Assembly (NCBI RefSeq): GCF_041080655.1
Contig: NZ_CP163525.1
Coordinates: 9,176,001-9,240,000, forward strand
Source of the DNA: Streptomyces sp. CG4
GTDB taxonomy: Bacteria > Actinomycetota > Actinomycetes > Streptomycetales > Streptomycetaceae
DNA length: 64,000 nucleotides
Direction: 5' to 3'
Shown: positions 17,359-25,770 of the stretch, piece after piece
How the letters are laid out: each line of letters starts with the position of its first letter
Numbering within the stretch: position 1 is the stretch's first letter
The notes under the pieces: generated by a model
What the model was told of the DNA's origin: nothing
What the model saw: the letters and a program-made list of their open reading frames with translations, nothing else
Database searches by the model: none
Translations under genes and position numbers: made by a program

Positions 17359-18909
17359 TCAGCCGCGGGCGGGCAGGGAGAAGGTGACGACGGCGGCCGC
17401 GTGGTCGGAGGGCCAGCCGTTGCCGTTCGTGTTCGGCACCGGGCGGGGCCAGCCGGTGAACAGGGTGTGTGCCTCAAGGACCTTGAGCCGCCCCGCGAAC
17501 TGGATCTGGTCGATCCGGTCCTGCGGTTCCGCGCCCCCGCCCTCGTGCTGCGGCCGGACGGGGGACCAGGTGATGCCGGGTGCCTTCACCGGGTTGGGGT
17601 GGTCCTCGCGGAAGGCGTCGACGAGGCCGGCCTTCTCCAGGGCCTCCGTGACGGGCCAGCGGACCCGGCCCACTCCGCTGTGCGCGGACGCCGTCCGGCT
17701 CGTCCAGTCGTGGTGCGAGGGCGAGGCGAGCCCGGCCGCCAGCACCAGCGGTGTGCGGGAGGCCAGCTCCGGCCGCAGCGCGGTCACCAGCGCCTGCACC
17801 TGCCGGTAGCGTGCCGTCCCCCGCTCCGAGGCCTCGACCTGCGCGGGCGTCCGGCCCGCCGACAGCGCGTACGGCCCGTAGTCGGCCTCGTCCAGCTGGG
17901 CCGTCCACAGCCGCACCGTGCGGTCGCCGGGCAGGCGCAGCGTCGCCGCGGCGGCCGGCAGTGCCGCGGTCGGGGCGACGACGTCGCCGAGCGGATAGCG
18001 GCTGACGATGCCCAGCCCGCCGACCTGGTACACCTGCCAGCCGAGCGCTCCGGCGAGCTTTTCGGCGCCGCTGTCACCGCATTCCTGCAGCGCTACGACG
18101 TCCAGCCCCTGCGTCAGCACCAGCCGCAGCTGCTTCTCCAGGAAACCGTCGATGTGCGCGCCCGCGTCCCAGAGGTTCAGCGTGGCGACCTTCAGCCGCA
18201 GCCGGTCCCGGGAGGCGCGTACGGGCACCTGGACGGTGACGGTGTCGGTGCCGACGGCGCTGTCGGTGACGGCGACCACGATCCGGCCGGGCGTGCGGGG
18301 CGCGAGGACCGGGGCCTTGCCGCTGACCGTGCCGTCCGCGGCGACCGACAGCCACGGGTCGCCCGCGACGCGCTGGAAGGCCGCGCCGCCCGCGGCATTG
18401 CCCTGGGGCCGGATCCACAGCCCGCCCAGCTTCACGGAGAAGTCGGTGCCCGCCGTCTGCGGCTCGGTGGTGACGGCGTCCACCACCGCGTGCGGACGCG
18501 TGATCACGGGGCGGATCAGGAAGCTGAACGGGGCTGTCTTGGCGAGGATGCCGTAGCCGTCCTTGGCCAACAGGTAGGCGGTGTACGGCCCGCCGCTCAG
18601 GCCCGAGGTGTCGATGGTGAGGTCGCCGGAGGCACCGGGGGTGTACTGCCAGGCGAGGGAGGAGCCGTGCCCCGGCTGCCGGTCGCCGTCGTAGACACCG
18701 ATCCAGTTCTTCGCGTCGGGCGCGTCCGTCGTCCAGTGGAAGGAGACCTTGTCGCCCTCGTGCGGGGAGGGCGTCGTCAGCGCGATCGAGTCGCCGGTGG
18801 GCGCGTCCGCCGCCCGGGCGAAGGTCAGCTTGTCGCCGTGCTGGGACTGTGTCGGGGAGTCGGTGCCGAGGCTGCTTCCGGATGCGGCGGCTTGTGAGAG
18901 GGATGACAC
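17359..18909 (-). CDS. Endonuclease/exonuclease/phosphatase-fold protein with Ig-like N-terminus
   Basis: A protein of 516 residues. An N-terminal beta domain (about 20-125, KVSFHWTTDAPDAKNWIGVY) is followed by a Big/cadherin-like segment and a C-terminal DNase I-like domain: LKVATLNLWDAGAHIDGFLE, DVVALQECG, and the terminal GWPSDHAAAVVTF with the catalytic SDH. Relatives are secreted phosphodiesterases, nucleases or sphingomyelinases. The GTG start at 18909 has a strong upstream GGAGAGG. With this start there is no signal peptide, although this domain type is normally exported, so the leader may have been lost. It lies directly upstream of the phospholipase C gene, probably as one phosphate- or lipid-scavenging operon. 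Confidence 0.82.
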   Translation of the reverse strand: MSSLSQAAASGSSLGTDSPTQSQHGDKLTFARAADAPTGDSIALTTPSPHEGDKVSFHWTTDAPDAKNWIGVYDGDRQPGHGSSLAWQYTPGASGDLTIDTSGLSGGPYTAYLLAKDGYGILAKTAPFSFLIRPVITRPHAVVDAVTTEPQTAGTDFSVKLGGLWIRPQGNAAGGAAFQRVAGDPWLSVAADGTVSGKAPVLAPRTPGRIVVAVTDSAVGTDTVTVQVPVRASRDRLRLKVATLNLWDAGAHIDGFLEKQLRLVLTQGLDVVALQECGDSGAEKLAGALGWQVYQVGGLGIVSRYPLGDVVAPTAALPAAAATLRLPGDRTVRLWTAQLDEADYGPYALSAGRTPAQVEASERGTARYRQVQALVTALRPELASRTPLVLAAGLASPSHHDWTSRTASAHSGVGRVRWPVTEALEKAGLVDAFREDHPNPVKAPGITWSPVRPQHEGGGAEPQDRIDQIQFAGRLKVLEAHTLFTGWPRPVPNTNGNGWPSDHAAAVVTFSLPARG

Positions 18910-18963
18910 GGGGTTGGGTCCTCTCCGCTCCGGGCACCGCCGTGACGGCGCCCGGATGAGCAA

Positions 18964-18979
18964 AGTTGTCTAGATAACT
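18964..18979 (-). promoter_or_regulatory. DasR/GntR-like palindromic operator
   Basis: AGTTGTCTAGATAACT is a 16-base palindrome broken at one base pair. It resembles the dre sites of the GntR/HutC regulator DasR, which have a TGGTCTAGACCA core. It lies about 55 bases upstream of the phosphatase-fold gene, so it could control that gene and the phospholipase C gene. Confidence 0.5.
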
Positions 18980-19388
18980 CGACTCCCCAGCAAGCCGTCC
19001 CCCGGCGACGTCCCCGTGAACGCCGGGTTGCCATCGCCTGGTGCGGATGCGGAAATCTGAGAGTGTCCCGAGCATGCCGAGCGACGGCGATCCGACCCCG
19101 AAATACCAAGTGACCAGCTACATTTCGGCAGATCCGGCCCTTTGCCGCACACCCGGAAGCGGACCGGATCACATGCTTCCGTATGGCGCCCCCAGGGCTG
19201 CGCGGGCACCTCGCAATCGACGCCAGCTCAAGCCGCGCTGTGCACAGCACGTACGAACGCGTCCGGCGACTCCGGTCGCTGCTGAGGCACCGGACGCATG
19301 GGACGAGGTGAAAGACGGCATGACGACGCGTCCTCCTTGGAGCGGCTACGCGAGAGGGACTGGGGGGAGGTGATGCGGAACGGTTGGT
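18980..19388. other. Intergenic region without a supported gene
   Basis: The stretch between the operator and the aldehyde dehydrogenase 3' end shows open frames but none with recognisable domains, a good ribosome site or homologous motifs. Confidence 0.4.
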
Positions 19389-20843
19389 TCAGAACGGGTA
19401 GTCGGCGATGTCCGGGCGGACGGTGAGCCACTGAGTCTCGGTGAAGGCCTCGATGTTGGCGGCGGCGCCGCCGAGCCGGGACCCGGTGCCGGACGCCTTG
19501 ACCCCGCCGAAGGGCGCGTTCGGTTCGTCGCTGACCGTCTGCTCGTTGATGTGGACCTTGCCGGAGTCGATCCGGTCGGCGAGCTTCATCGCCGTACCGA
19601 CGTCGCCGAGAATGCCGACGGACAGCCCGTACTCGCAGTCGTTGACGATCCGCGCGGCCTCTTCCAACGTCGAGAAGCCGATGACGGGTGCCACGGGCCC
19701 GAAGATCTCCTCGCGCCATGCGGGCATGTCGGTGGTGAGCCCGGTCAGTACGGTGGCCCGGTACCCGGCGCCCACGATCTCGCCGCCCGCGGCCACGGTC
19801 GCGCCCGCCGCGACGCTCTCGGTGACGATTCCATGCACCCGCTCCAGCTGCCGCCGGTCGATGAGCGGCCCCAGCGCCACGTTCTCCCGGGCGGGGTCGC
19901 CCACGGGCAGCGCCTCGGCCTTCGCCGTGAGCGCGGCGGTGTACTGCGCCAGGAGCGACTCGTGCACGATGTGCCGGCCGGTCGTCATACAGATCTGCCC
20001 CTGGTGCAGGTACGAGCCGAACGCACCGGCCGAGGCCGCCTTGTGTACATCCGTCCCGGGCAGCACCACCAGGGCGTTGTTCCCGCCGAGTTCGAGGTGG
20101 GCCCGCTTGAGCAGCCGGCCGGCCTGCTCGCCGATCGCCCGCCCGACCGGCGTGGATCCGGTGAAGGAGACGACCCGTACCTCGGGCGCCGCTACGACCG
20201 CCCGGCCGACCGAGCCGTCGCCCGGGAGCAGATGGAGCACGCCGGCGGGCAGCCCGGCCTCCTCGAAGACCCGGGCGATGACGACTCCGCCGCTGACCGC
20301 GGTGCGCGGATCCGGCTTGAGCAGCACCGCGTTGCCCAGCGCCAGCGCGGGTGCCACCGAGCGCAGCCCCAGGATGAGCGGGAAGTTGAACGGCGCGATC
20401 ACGCTCACCACGCCCGCCGGGCGCCGCCGGGCCAGCGACCAGCGGGCGTCCTCCGACGTGAGCACCTCACCCTGCGGATGCGTCGGCAGACCCGCGCACT
20501 CGAAGCACTCGCCCAGCGCCAACTGCACCTCGAAGGCCGCCTTGGCCCGTACGGAGCCCGCCTCCCGCACCAGCCAGTCCTCGATCTCGGCGGCGTGCTC
20601 GGTGAACAGCTCGCCCGCGCGGCGCAGTACGGCCGCCCGCTGCTGCGGGGAAGCGGCCCCCCAGGACTGCTGGGCCTCGGCGGCGCGGGCGGCGGCGCGG
20701 CCCACGTCCTCGGCCGAGGCCAGGCCCACGGTGCCGAGCTGAGCCCCGGTCGCCGGCTCGATCACCGGCTGCTCGCGGCCGGCGTCCTTCCAACCGTCAC
20801 TGAAGAGCCTCTTGCCCCAGACGTCGCTGTCCAGGAGTGCCAT
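19389..20843 (-). CDS. Aldehyde dehydrogenase (benzaldehyde/vanillin type)
   Basis: A 484-residue NAD(P)-dependent aldehyde dehydrogenase. The active-site Glu is in HLELGGNNALVVL and the catalytic Cys in LHQGQICMTTGRHI. The Rossmann NAD motif is FTGSTPVGRAIGEQ, and the C-terminus has GPVAPVIGF and FGGVKASGTGSRLGG. The start ATG at 20843 (MALLDSDVWGK) is preceded by GAAGGGA and preferred over a GTG 18 bases upstream. The upstream remnant of a ThDP-dependent decarboxylase, 15 bases away, resembles benzoylformate decarboxylase. The pair would fit oxidation of aromatic aldehydes to acids, as in mandelate catabolism; the specific substrate is inferred from context. Confidence 0.9.
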   Translation of the reverse strand: MALLDSDVWGKRLFSDGWKDAGREQPVIEPATGAQLGTVGLASAEDVGRAAARAAEAQQSWGAASPQQRAAVLRRAGELFTEHAAEIEDWLVREAGSVRAKAAFEVQLALGECFECAGLPTHPQGEVLTSEDARWSLARRRPAGVVSVIAPFNFPLILGLRSVAPALALGNAVLLKPDPRTAVSGGVVIARVFEEAGLPAGVLHLLPGDGSVGRAVVAAPEVRVVSFTGSTPVGRAIGEQAGRLLKRAHLELGGNNALVVLPGTDVHKAASAGAFGSYLHQGQICMTTGRHIVHESLLAQYTAALTAKAEALPVGDPARENVALGPLIDRRQLERVHGIVTESVAAGATVAAGGEIVGAGYRATVLTGLTTDMPAWREEIFGPVAPVIGFSTLEEAARIVNDCEYGLSVGILGDVGTAMKLADRIDSGKVHINEQTVSDEPNAPFGGVKASGTGSRLGGAAANIEAFTETQWLTVRPDIADYPF

Positions 20844-20857
20844 CGATGTCCCTTCCG

Positions 20858-21420
20858 TCACCCGTGCCGGGTGAACTCTCCGCGGGGGAGGGGGAGTTGG
20901 TCGGCTAGCGCTTCTCCGGAGGATGTGGTGAGCGCCGCGCCGACCTGGACGAGCCGGGGCCGTCCGGGACTTCGGACAGTACGGCGCGAAGCTCGTCCAC
21001 GCCGTCGACGTGCCGGGCGGGTACTCCGTATCCCTGAGCGATGCGGGTGAATCTCAGGTTCGTGATGTCTCAGCAGGGGAGGGAGCCGGCGCCTAGCGGC
21101 AGCACGAGGTCGTGGCCCTCGGAGGCCGCGAGATCGGTGTGATTCCGGCGGGCAGCACACCTCGGAGCAGCGCGTGGCGGCTGGGAAAGGGCAGCAGGAA
21201 GAGTAAGGGCGCCGCCCACACCGGACCACCGAGCCGCTCGGCCAGTCGCACCGCGTCGTCGAAGAGCCCGGCCGAGTCGATGTCACCGCCCAGGACGAAG
21301 GCGGGCCGCACTGCGCGCCGGCCACCGCCCCGACCAGCCGGCGCCCCTGCTCCGCGTCGGGCGCACCGCCCTGCCACACCTGACGGTCCAGCACGGCCCC
21401 GGCCACCAGGGGCGGGCGTA
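20858..21420 (-). pseudogene. ThDP-dependent decarboxylase remnant (benzoylformate decarboxylase-like)
   Basis: Pieces of a thiamine-diphosphate enzyme are scattered over all three reverse frames. FVLGGDIDSAGLFDDAVRLA and GVLPAGITPIS belong to the middle domain. Then come LRFTRIAQGYGVPARHVDGV and PRLVQVGAALTTSSGEALAD from the C-terminal domain. At least two frameshifts and an in-frame TGA separate them, and about 200 residues with the ThDP-binding GDG motif are deleted. The last segment ends 15 bases before the aldehyde dehydrogenase start, so the two genes once formed an operon. Confidence 0.6.
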
Positions 21421-21610
21421 CGCGAGACCGACGACGCCCCACCAGGAACTTCGTTCCATCGGCGGAGGGCCGAGGCCGTCTGCTTCAGCGCGGATGAGGT
21501 CTTCTGTGTAGCCCAAGTCGACGAGAGTCGCCGACGCGGACCGGCCGGCTGACGGTGCTGGGTCCAGAAATCCGGGAGCGCGACAACACGGGGTGCGCGA
21601 GACTTGCCTG

Positions 21611-22074
21611 ATGATCACTGACGTCACGGTGCGTGACGCTGACGCGGCTGATGCTCCAGTACTGGCCCGTCTGCGCTGGCATTCAAGCTGGAGGACCATG
21701 ACGGGGACCTCTCCGAGCCGGTTCGGCCCGTGAACCACGCTGAGGACTGGATCCGGGAGCGGCTTGCGAGCAAACGCTGGCTGGCCTGGGTCGCCGAAAG
21801 CGACGGCGAGGTCTGCGGGCATGTCTTCCTCCACCCGGTGGAGAGGGTGCCGGAACCCTACGAGAACAACACCCCGCTCGGCTACGTCACGAACTTCTAC
21901 GTGGTTCCCGAACGTCGCAATCGAGGGTTCGGGGCAGCCCTTCTTCAAGCCCTGAGAAGGCATGCGCAGGGCAGCGGCATGGACGTACTGATCGTCTGGC
22001 CGTCCGAACGCAGTGTGCCGCTCTACCATCGATCCGGGTTCCAGTCTCCGACCGAGTTGTTGGAGGCACGGTGA
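21611..22074 (+). pseudogene. GNAT acetyltransferase with a single-base frameshift
   Basis: From ATG at 21611 the frame reads MITDVTVRDADAADAPVLAR LRW and then runs out. One base shift near 21680 restores KLEDHDGDLSEP and the rest of a GNAT: WLAWVAESDGEVCGHVFLHP, NFYVVPERRNRGFGAALLQA and LYHRSGF. The acetyl-CoA motif RRNRGFGAAL is intact. Either the gene is recently inactivated or a base is missing from the assembly. A shorter product from GTG at 21730 would lack the first strand. Confidence 0.65.
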
Positions 22075-22140
22075 ACTGACCACTGGTCATCGCGGACGAT
22101 GGCAGGCGTCGAGTTCGAGGACAACGGGAGACACCCACGC

Positions 22141-23253
22141 ATGCGTACGCCACCATCACCATCTGGAGCGGAGCGGGCTGACGGATCATCCGTCCGGATC
22201 GGCGCTCTCGTTCCGCTGACTCGGCCCGGCTGGGTCGAGGCAGGTCAACACGTGCTCGCTGGACTTGAGTTGGCCGCTCGCGATGTCAATGACACCGGCG
22301 GGATCGGCGGAAGACCACTTGAGGTGGTGGTCAGAGACACCGCGGCCGATCCAGAGAGGGCCGCGACGGCCGTGGACGACTTGGCTCACCTGGGCGTGGC
22401 CGCCTTGGCGGGGGAGTACCACAGCGTCGTCGCTCGTGCCATTGCCACCAGGGCCGACGCCCTCGGCCTTCCGTTCCTCTGCTCGTCAGCGGTTCTCGAC
22501 GCGCTCACCGAACAGCCGACGGATTGGGTAGCGCGCCTCTCCCCGCCGCAGTCCCGCGGCTGGCAGGTCTACGCGGACTTTCTCCTCGGCGCGGGCCACC
22601 GTCGCATCGCCGTCGCAACCCAGTCCAGTGTCTACTGGGCCGCTGGGACCCGCATCCTGCGTGACCATCTCGCTCCACGCGGCGGCACCGTCATCGAACT
22701 CGACATGCGCACGCTCACCCCCACGACCGTGTGCGACGCACTCGTCGACCATCGCGCGACAGCCCTCCTTCTCCTGGTCGGCCACCCGGACCCGGCAGTG
22801 CCGATCGTCAAGTCTGTGCGCCGCGACCAGCGCCTCACCGAGATCATGATCGGTGCTCCAGCCGGGCAACCCGAACTCCCCGAGTGGGCGACCATGCTGG
22901 GCGCGGACAGCGCCGGGGTTCCGTTCCTGCGCTACCTGCCCGAACGCCTCAGCCCACTCGGTGCACGAGTTGAGACAGCCCTCCGCGAGCAGCTGGCCGA
23001 AGCGCCCTCCTTCGTCGCCTTCGAGGGTTACGACACGATCGCCGTCCTCGCCGATGTGCTGCGTTCATACGGCACGGACCGGTCGAGCACTGCCGCATCC
23101 TGGCCGCGCGTCGCAGTCGAAGGCACCCGCGGAAAGATCCAGTTCTCCCGCACGCCAGGCGTCAGTGTCTGGCAATGGGCGTCGACGCCGATCCAAGTCG
23201 TCGATCGAGATCCGGCGGAACCCGATCGCTTCCGGATCCTCCACGCCAGTTGA
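22141..23253 (+). CDS. Periplasmic-binding-protein-fold protein without a signal peptide
   Basis: A 370-residue type 1 periplasmic binding fold of the LivK/branched-chain amino-acid family. It shows VRIGALVPLTRPGWVEAGQH, LAARDVNDTGGIGGRPLEVV, DDLAHLGVAALAGEY and FVAFEGYDTIAVLADVL. The start ATG at 22141 follows GGGAG; 14 further in-frame codons lie upstream. Unlike transport proteins of the family there is neither a lipobox nor a hydrophobic leader, so it probably acts in the cytoplasm as a ligand sensor. No permease or ATPase gene lies beside it. Its partner is unknown. Confidence 0.75.
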   Translation: MRTPPSPSGAERADGSSVRIGALVPLTRPGWVEAGQHVLAGLELAARDVNDTGGIGGRPLEVVVRDTAADPERAATAVDDLAHLGVAALAGEYHSVVARAIATRADALGLPFLCSSAVLDALTEQPTDWVARLSPPQSRGWQVYADFLLGAGHRRIAVATQSSVYWAAGTRILRDHLAPRGGTVIELDMRTLTPTTVCDALVDHRATALLLLVGHPDPAVPIVKSVRRDQRLTEIMIGAPAGQPELPEWATMLGADSAGVPFLRYLPERLSPLGARVETALREQLAEAPSFVAFEGYDTIAVLADVLRSYGTDRSSTAASWPRVAVEGTRGKIQFSRTPGVSVWQWASTPIQVVDRDPAEPDRFRILHAS

Positions 23254-23339
23254 GGGCCCACCCGAGTCCCGACGAGTACCGGCAGGTGGGCTAGATTCGT
23301 GGTCGCCTTCGCAAGCCCACACTGCCCGAGGAACCGCCC

Positions 23340-23750
23340 GTGTCCCAACTACCGCCCCAGGGCGGCCTGAACGCCTCGTACACCTCGGCGCAGATACGAC
23401 GCAACCGCCTGATCTTCCTCGGTCTGGTCCTTGTCATCGCGGGCATGGTGACGTTCTGGGCCTTGGGCCCGTACGACACGAAGGACCAGTCCGCGACGCT
23501 CAAGGCCGGTGACTGCTTCCAGAACATCGGGACGGACAAGGAAGCGAAGACCAAGAAGCTCGACTGCACTGACCCGCACGCCGACTACAAAGTCCTGAAG
23601 ATGGACAAGAACGGAGTCGTCGATACGTTCTCGTGCTCCGGCGTCCCGGGCACGACCGGCTCGCTCACCCAGACAGGCCCCGGAAAATGGTTCGTCGTCT
23701 GCTTCAAGAAAAACGACGAGAAGGGCAAGAAGCAGACCGGAGCAGCCTAA
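23340..23750 (+). CDS. Single-pass membrane protein, LppU/SCO3897-like
   Basis: A 136-residue protein with an N-terminal cytoplasmic segment, one transmembrane helix at about 22-43 (RLIFLGLVLVIAGMVTFWAL), and an extracytoplasmic domain with four cysteines (GDCFQN, LDCTDPHADY, FSCSGV, VVCFKK) that could form two disulfides. The C(x)nDxPHADY-like pattern matches small Streptomyces envelope proteins of unknown function. The start GTG at 23340 is preceded by GAGGAA. It ends in a Lys-rich tail, EKGKKQTGAA. Confidence 0.7.
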   Translation: MSQLPPQGGLNASYTSAQIRRNRLIFLGLVLVIAGMVTFWALGPYDTKDQSATLKAGDCFQNIGTDKEAKTKKLDCTDPHADYKVLKMDKNGVVDTFSCSGVPGTTGSLTQTGPGKWFVVCFKKNDEKGKKQTGAA

Positions 23751-23831
23751 GAGTTCGTGACACGATTGATCTGCTACTGCCGCCCCGGCCGTAGAGGGCA
23801 CCCGGGCCGCAGCCGGTGGACGACCGGCTGT

Positions 23832-23970
23832 GTCACGGATGAACCGCGACCGTCGCCCCCGGCTCGTAGCTGGCCATGCCTGCCATCGACACCCGCCTGG
23901 AGCCCCGGCCCTTCACCCGCACGACCGGCGTCTGGCCGACCCGGCCCCAAGGTCCTGGCACGCGGCCGTG
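23832..23970 (-). mobile_element. IS630-type transposase remnant
   Basis: The reverse frame ends at 23832 and reads WGRVGQTPVVRVKGRGSRRV, then SMAGMASYEPGATVAV. The WxxRGxTPVVxVxGxxxRRVSxAGLxxxxPG pattern is typical of the DDE domain of IS630-type transposases in Streptomyces. Only about 45 codons remain. Confidence 0.5.
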
Positions 23971-24033
23971 TCATCGGTTGGGCCAACTTCACGCGGTCAA
24001 GGTGAGTGCGCCGACGCGCAGTTGGACCGCACG

Positions 24034-24873
24034 TCACCCTTGCCAGAGGTCGGCTACCGAAGGGGCCAGTGCACGGGCCTGGGCGTGGCCCGCCTGGGCG
24101 GCAGCCGGCCGGCGTGTGTCGTCCGTCATGTTGCGGCCCATGATGCGGCGCGCGGTACGGTCCGGGGACAGCAGGACGACGCGTGCCCCGCCGTCGGACA
24201 GTTCCGCGGCCTGCTGCGAGGCGCTCGGATGCGGCCCAACCGCCCGGGGGATCGGCACGAGCGCCAGCACCCGCCGGTACCCGCGTGCGAGCTGGAGGTT
24301 GGCGGTCGAGCGACTGCCACCATCCATCCAGCGCCGGCCCGCTACGGTAACCGGCGGCCATACGACGGGCACGGCGCAGCTCGCCGCGACCGCTTCGAGG
24401 AGCGTCACCCCGGAAGGCGAGTCGAACACCCCGAGCTGTCCGGTCCGCGCGTCGATCGCGGTGATCCTCAGCTCTCGCTCAGGCCAGTCACGTACGTCGC
24501 CCAGGAGTGCGCCGACTGTGTCGAAGACCTCCGATTCCGGGCCGGTCCGGGCGCGTACCGCTGCCCGGGCGAGGCGTTCGATGGACCGCTGAGGATCGCG
24601 GGAGCCGAGCGCCGCCCACAAGAAGTGCGCCGTCTGGCGCGCTGTCACGGGCAGACGGATCGCGTCTGCTCCAGAGAGCTGGCGCTCGTACAGCTCTGCG
24701 GCCGGGACGCCGGACAGGAGCCGGGATCCGAAGACGGCACCCGCGGAGGTACCGATCACGACGTCGGCGCTGCTGAGATCGATCCCGGCTTCGGTGAGCC
24801 CGGCCAGCACTCCGGCCAACCAGGCTCCGCCCACCGGTCCACCGCCGCCGAGCACGAGTGCGGTGCCGGACAC
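24034..24873 (-). CDS. Patatin-like phospholipase
   Basis: A 279-residue patatin/RssA-family lipid acyl hydrolase with a Ser-Asp dyad. The oxyanion hole and nucleophile elbow are ALVLGGGGPVGGAWLAGVLA and VVIGTSAGAVFGS (GTSAG, residues about 40-44). The catalytic Asp lies in RWMDGGSRSTAN (DGG). The start GTG at 24873 has an excellent GGGAGGGGG in front; a longer ATG start at 24963 would begin next to the operator and is less likely. It is transcribed divergently from tetR and both probably share the operator at 24966. No signal peptide is seen. Confidence 0.88.
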   Translation of the reverse strand: MSGTALVLGGGGPVGGAWLAGVLAGLTEAGIDLSSADVVIGTSAGAVFGSRLLSGVPAAELYERQLSGADAIRLPVTARQTAHFLWAALGSRDPQRSIERLARAAVRARTGPESEVFDTVGALLGDVRDWPERELRITAIDARTGQLGVFDSPSGVTLLEAVAASCAVPVVWPPVTVAGRRWMDGGSRSTANLQLARGYRRVLALVPIPRAVGPHPSASQQAAELSDGGARVVLLSPDRTARRIMGRNMTDDTRRPAAAQAGHAQARALAPSVADLWQG

Positions 24874-24965
24874 GCTTTCCCCCTCCCTGTGCACGACCGC
24901 GAACGCCTCGTCCGCGGGAGACAAACGGGGAACGGTCCCCGGTTGGTCGGTTGACGATAGCATCA

Positions 24966-24989
24966 GTACCGGGGAGTGCACCCCGGTAC
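24966..24989. promoter_or_regulatory. Perfect TetR-type operator between patatin and tetR genes
   Basis: GTACCGGGG (24966-24974) and CCCCGGTAC (24981-24989) form a perfect 9-base inverted repeat with a 6-base spacer. It lies 26 bases before the tetR start, between two divergent genes, the standard place for an autoregulatory TetR site controlling both. Confidence 0.75.
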
Positions 24990-25014
24990 GAGGAGTGAGA
25001 TGAGGGGAGACACG

Positions 25015-25671
25015 ATGGGCGACCGTCCGCCGGCAGGACGCCGCGATGCGCTGCGCAACCGGAGGTTGCTGACGGACAAGGCCCGCGAGGTCTTCGCCGA
25101 ACAGGGCTTGGATGCCCCGCTTGACGAAATCGCCCGGCGGGCGGGTGTCGGCAACGCCACCCTCTACCGCCACTTCCCGACCCGTGCCGCGCTGGTCGAC
25201 GAGGTCTTCCGGGATGCGTTCGCTGACACCACAGTGGCGGGCGAACGGGCACGAACCGCCGAAGACGCATGGGCAGGACTGACGGAGTACCTACGCACAG
25301 TGTTCGCGGGCCTGGCCGCGGACCGCGGCACCAACGACCTCATGACCACGAACCTGGAAGGCGTCACTGCCCTGGAGGCGATCCACGCCCACAACCGCGA
25401 AACCATCGACGGGTTGCTCCGGCGCGGTCAGGAGCAGGGCACCATCCGCCCGGACATCACCACCGAGGACCTGCTCTTCACCCTGGCAGCGCTGGGCCGG
25501 GCCGTTCCCGCGCTCACCACGGTCGCCCCGGATGCCTGGCTCCGCCCGCTCGCCCTGCTCCTCGACGGCCTTCGCGCCCGCTCGGCCACGCCCCCTCTGC
25601 CCGCGCCGGCACTCACTTCCGCCCAGCTCGGCACGGTGCTGCTCACACTGGGTCCGCACAGGCGGCGTTGA
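25015..25671 (+). CDS. TetR/AcrR family transcriptional regulator
   Basis: A 218-residue regulator. The N-terminal TetR helix-turn-helix runs from about 12 to 60: NRRLLTDKAREVFAEQGLDA and GVGNATLYRHFPTRAALVDE. The C-terminal part (about 85-190) is the SbtR-like ligand-binding domain with GLAADRGTNDLMT. The start ATG at 25015 follows GGGGA; an ATG at 25000 is also possible. The divergent patatin gene is the likely target. Confidence 0.9.
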   Translation: MGDRPPAGRRDALRNRRLLTDKAREVFAEQGLDAPLDEIARRAGVGNATLYRHFPTRAALVDEVFRDAFADTTVAGERARTAEDAWAGLTEYLRTVFAGLAADRGTNDLMTTNLEGVTALEAIHAHNRETIDGLLRRGQEQGTIRPDITTEDLLFTLAALGRAVPALTTVAPDAWLRPLALLLDGLRARSATPPLPAPALTSAQLGTVLLTLGPHRRR

Positions 25672-25770
25672 GAGGTTCCGGGCTCGCCCGGCGCCGCCGG
25701 TCGATCTCCCCACTTGGTGGTCTGCGGTGGCCCCCTTGGCCGCGCCGGTCGTGGCTGCCAGACTGCGGCA

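Noticed and set aside
15254..17809. Forward open frame of 851 codons
   Set aside because: Antisense of the phospholipase C and phosphatase-fold genes; low-complexity translation.
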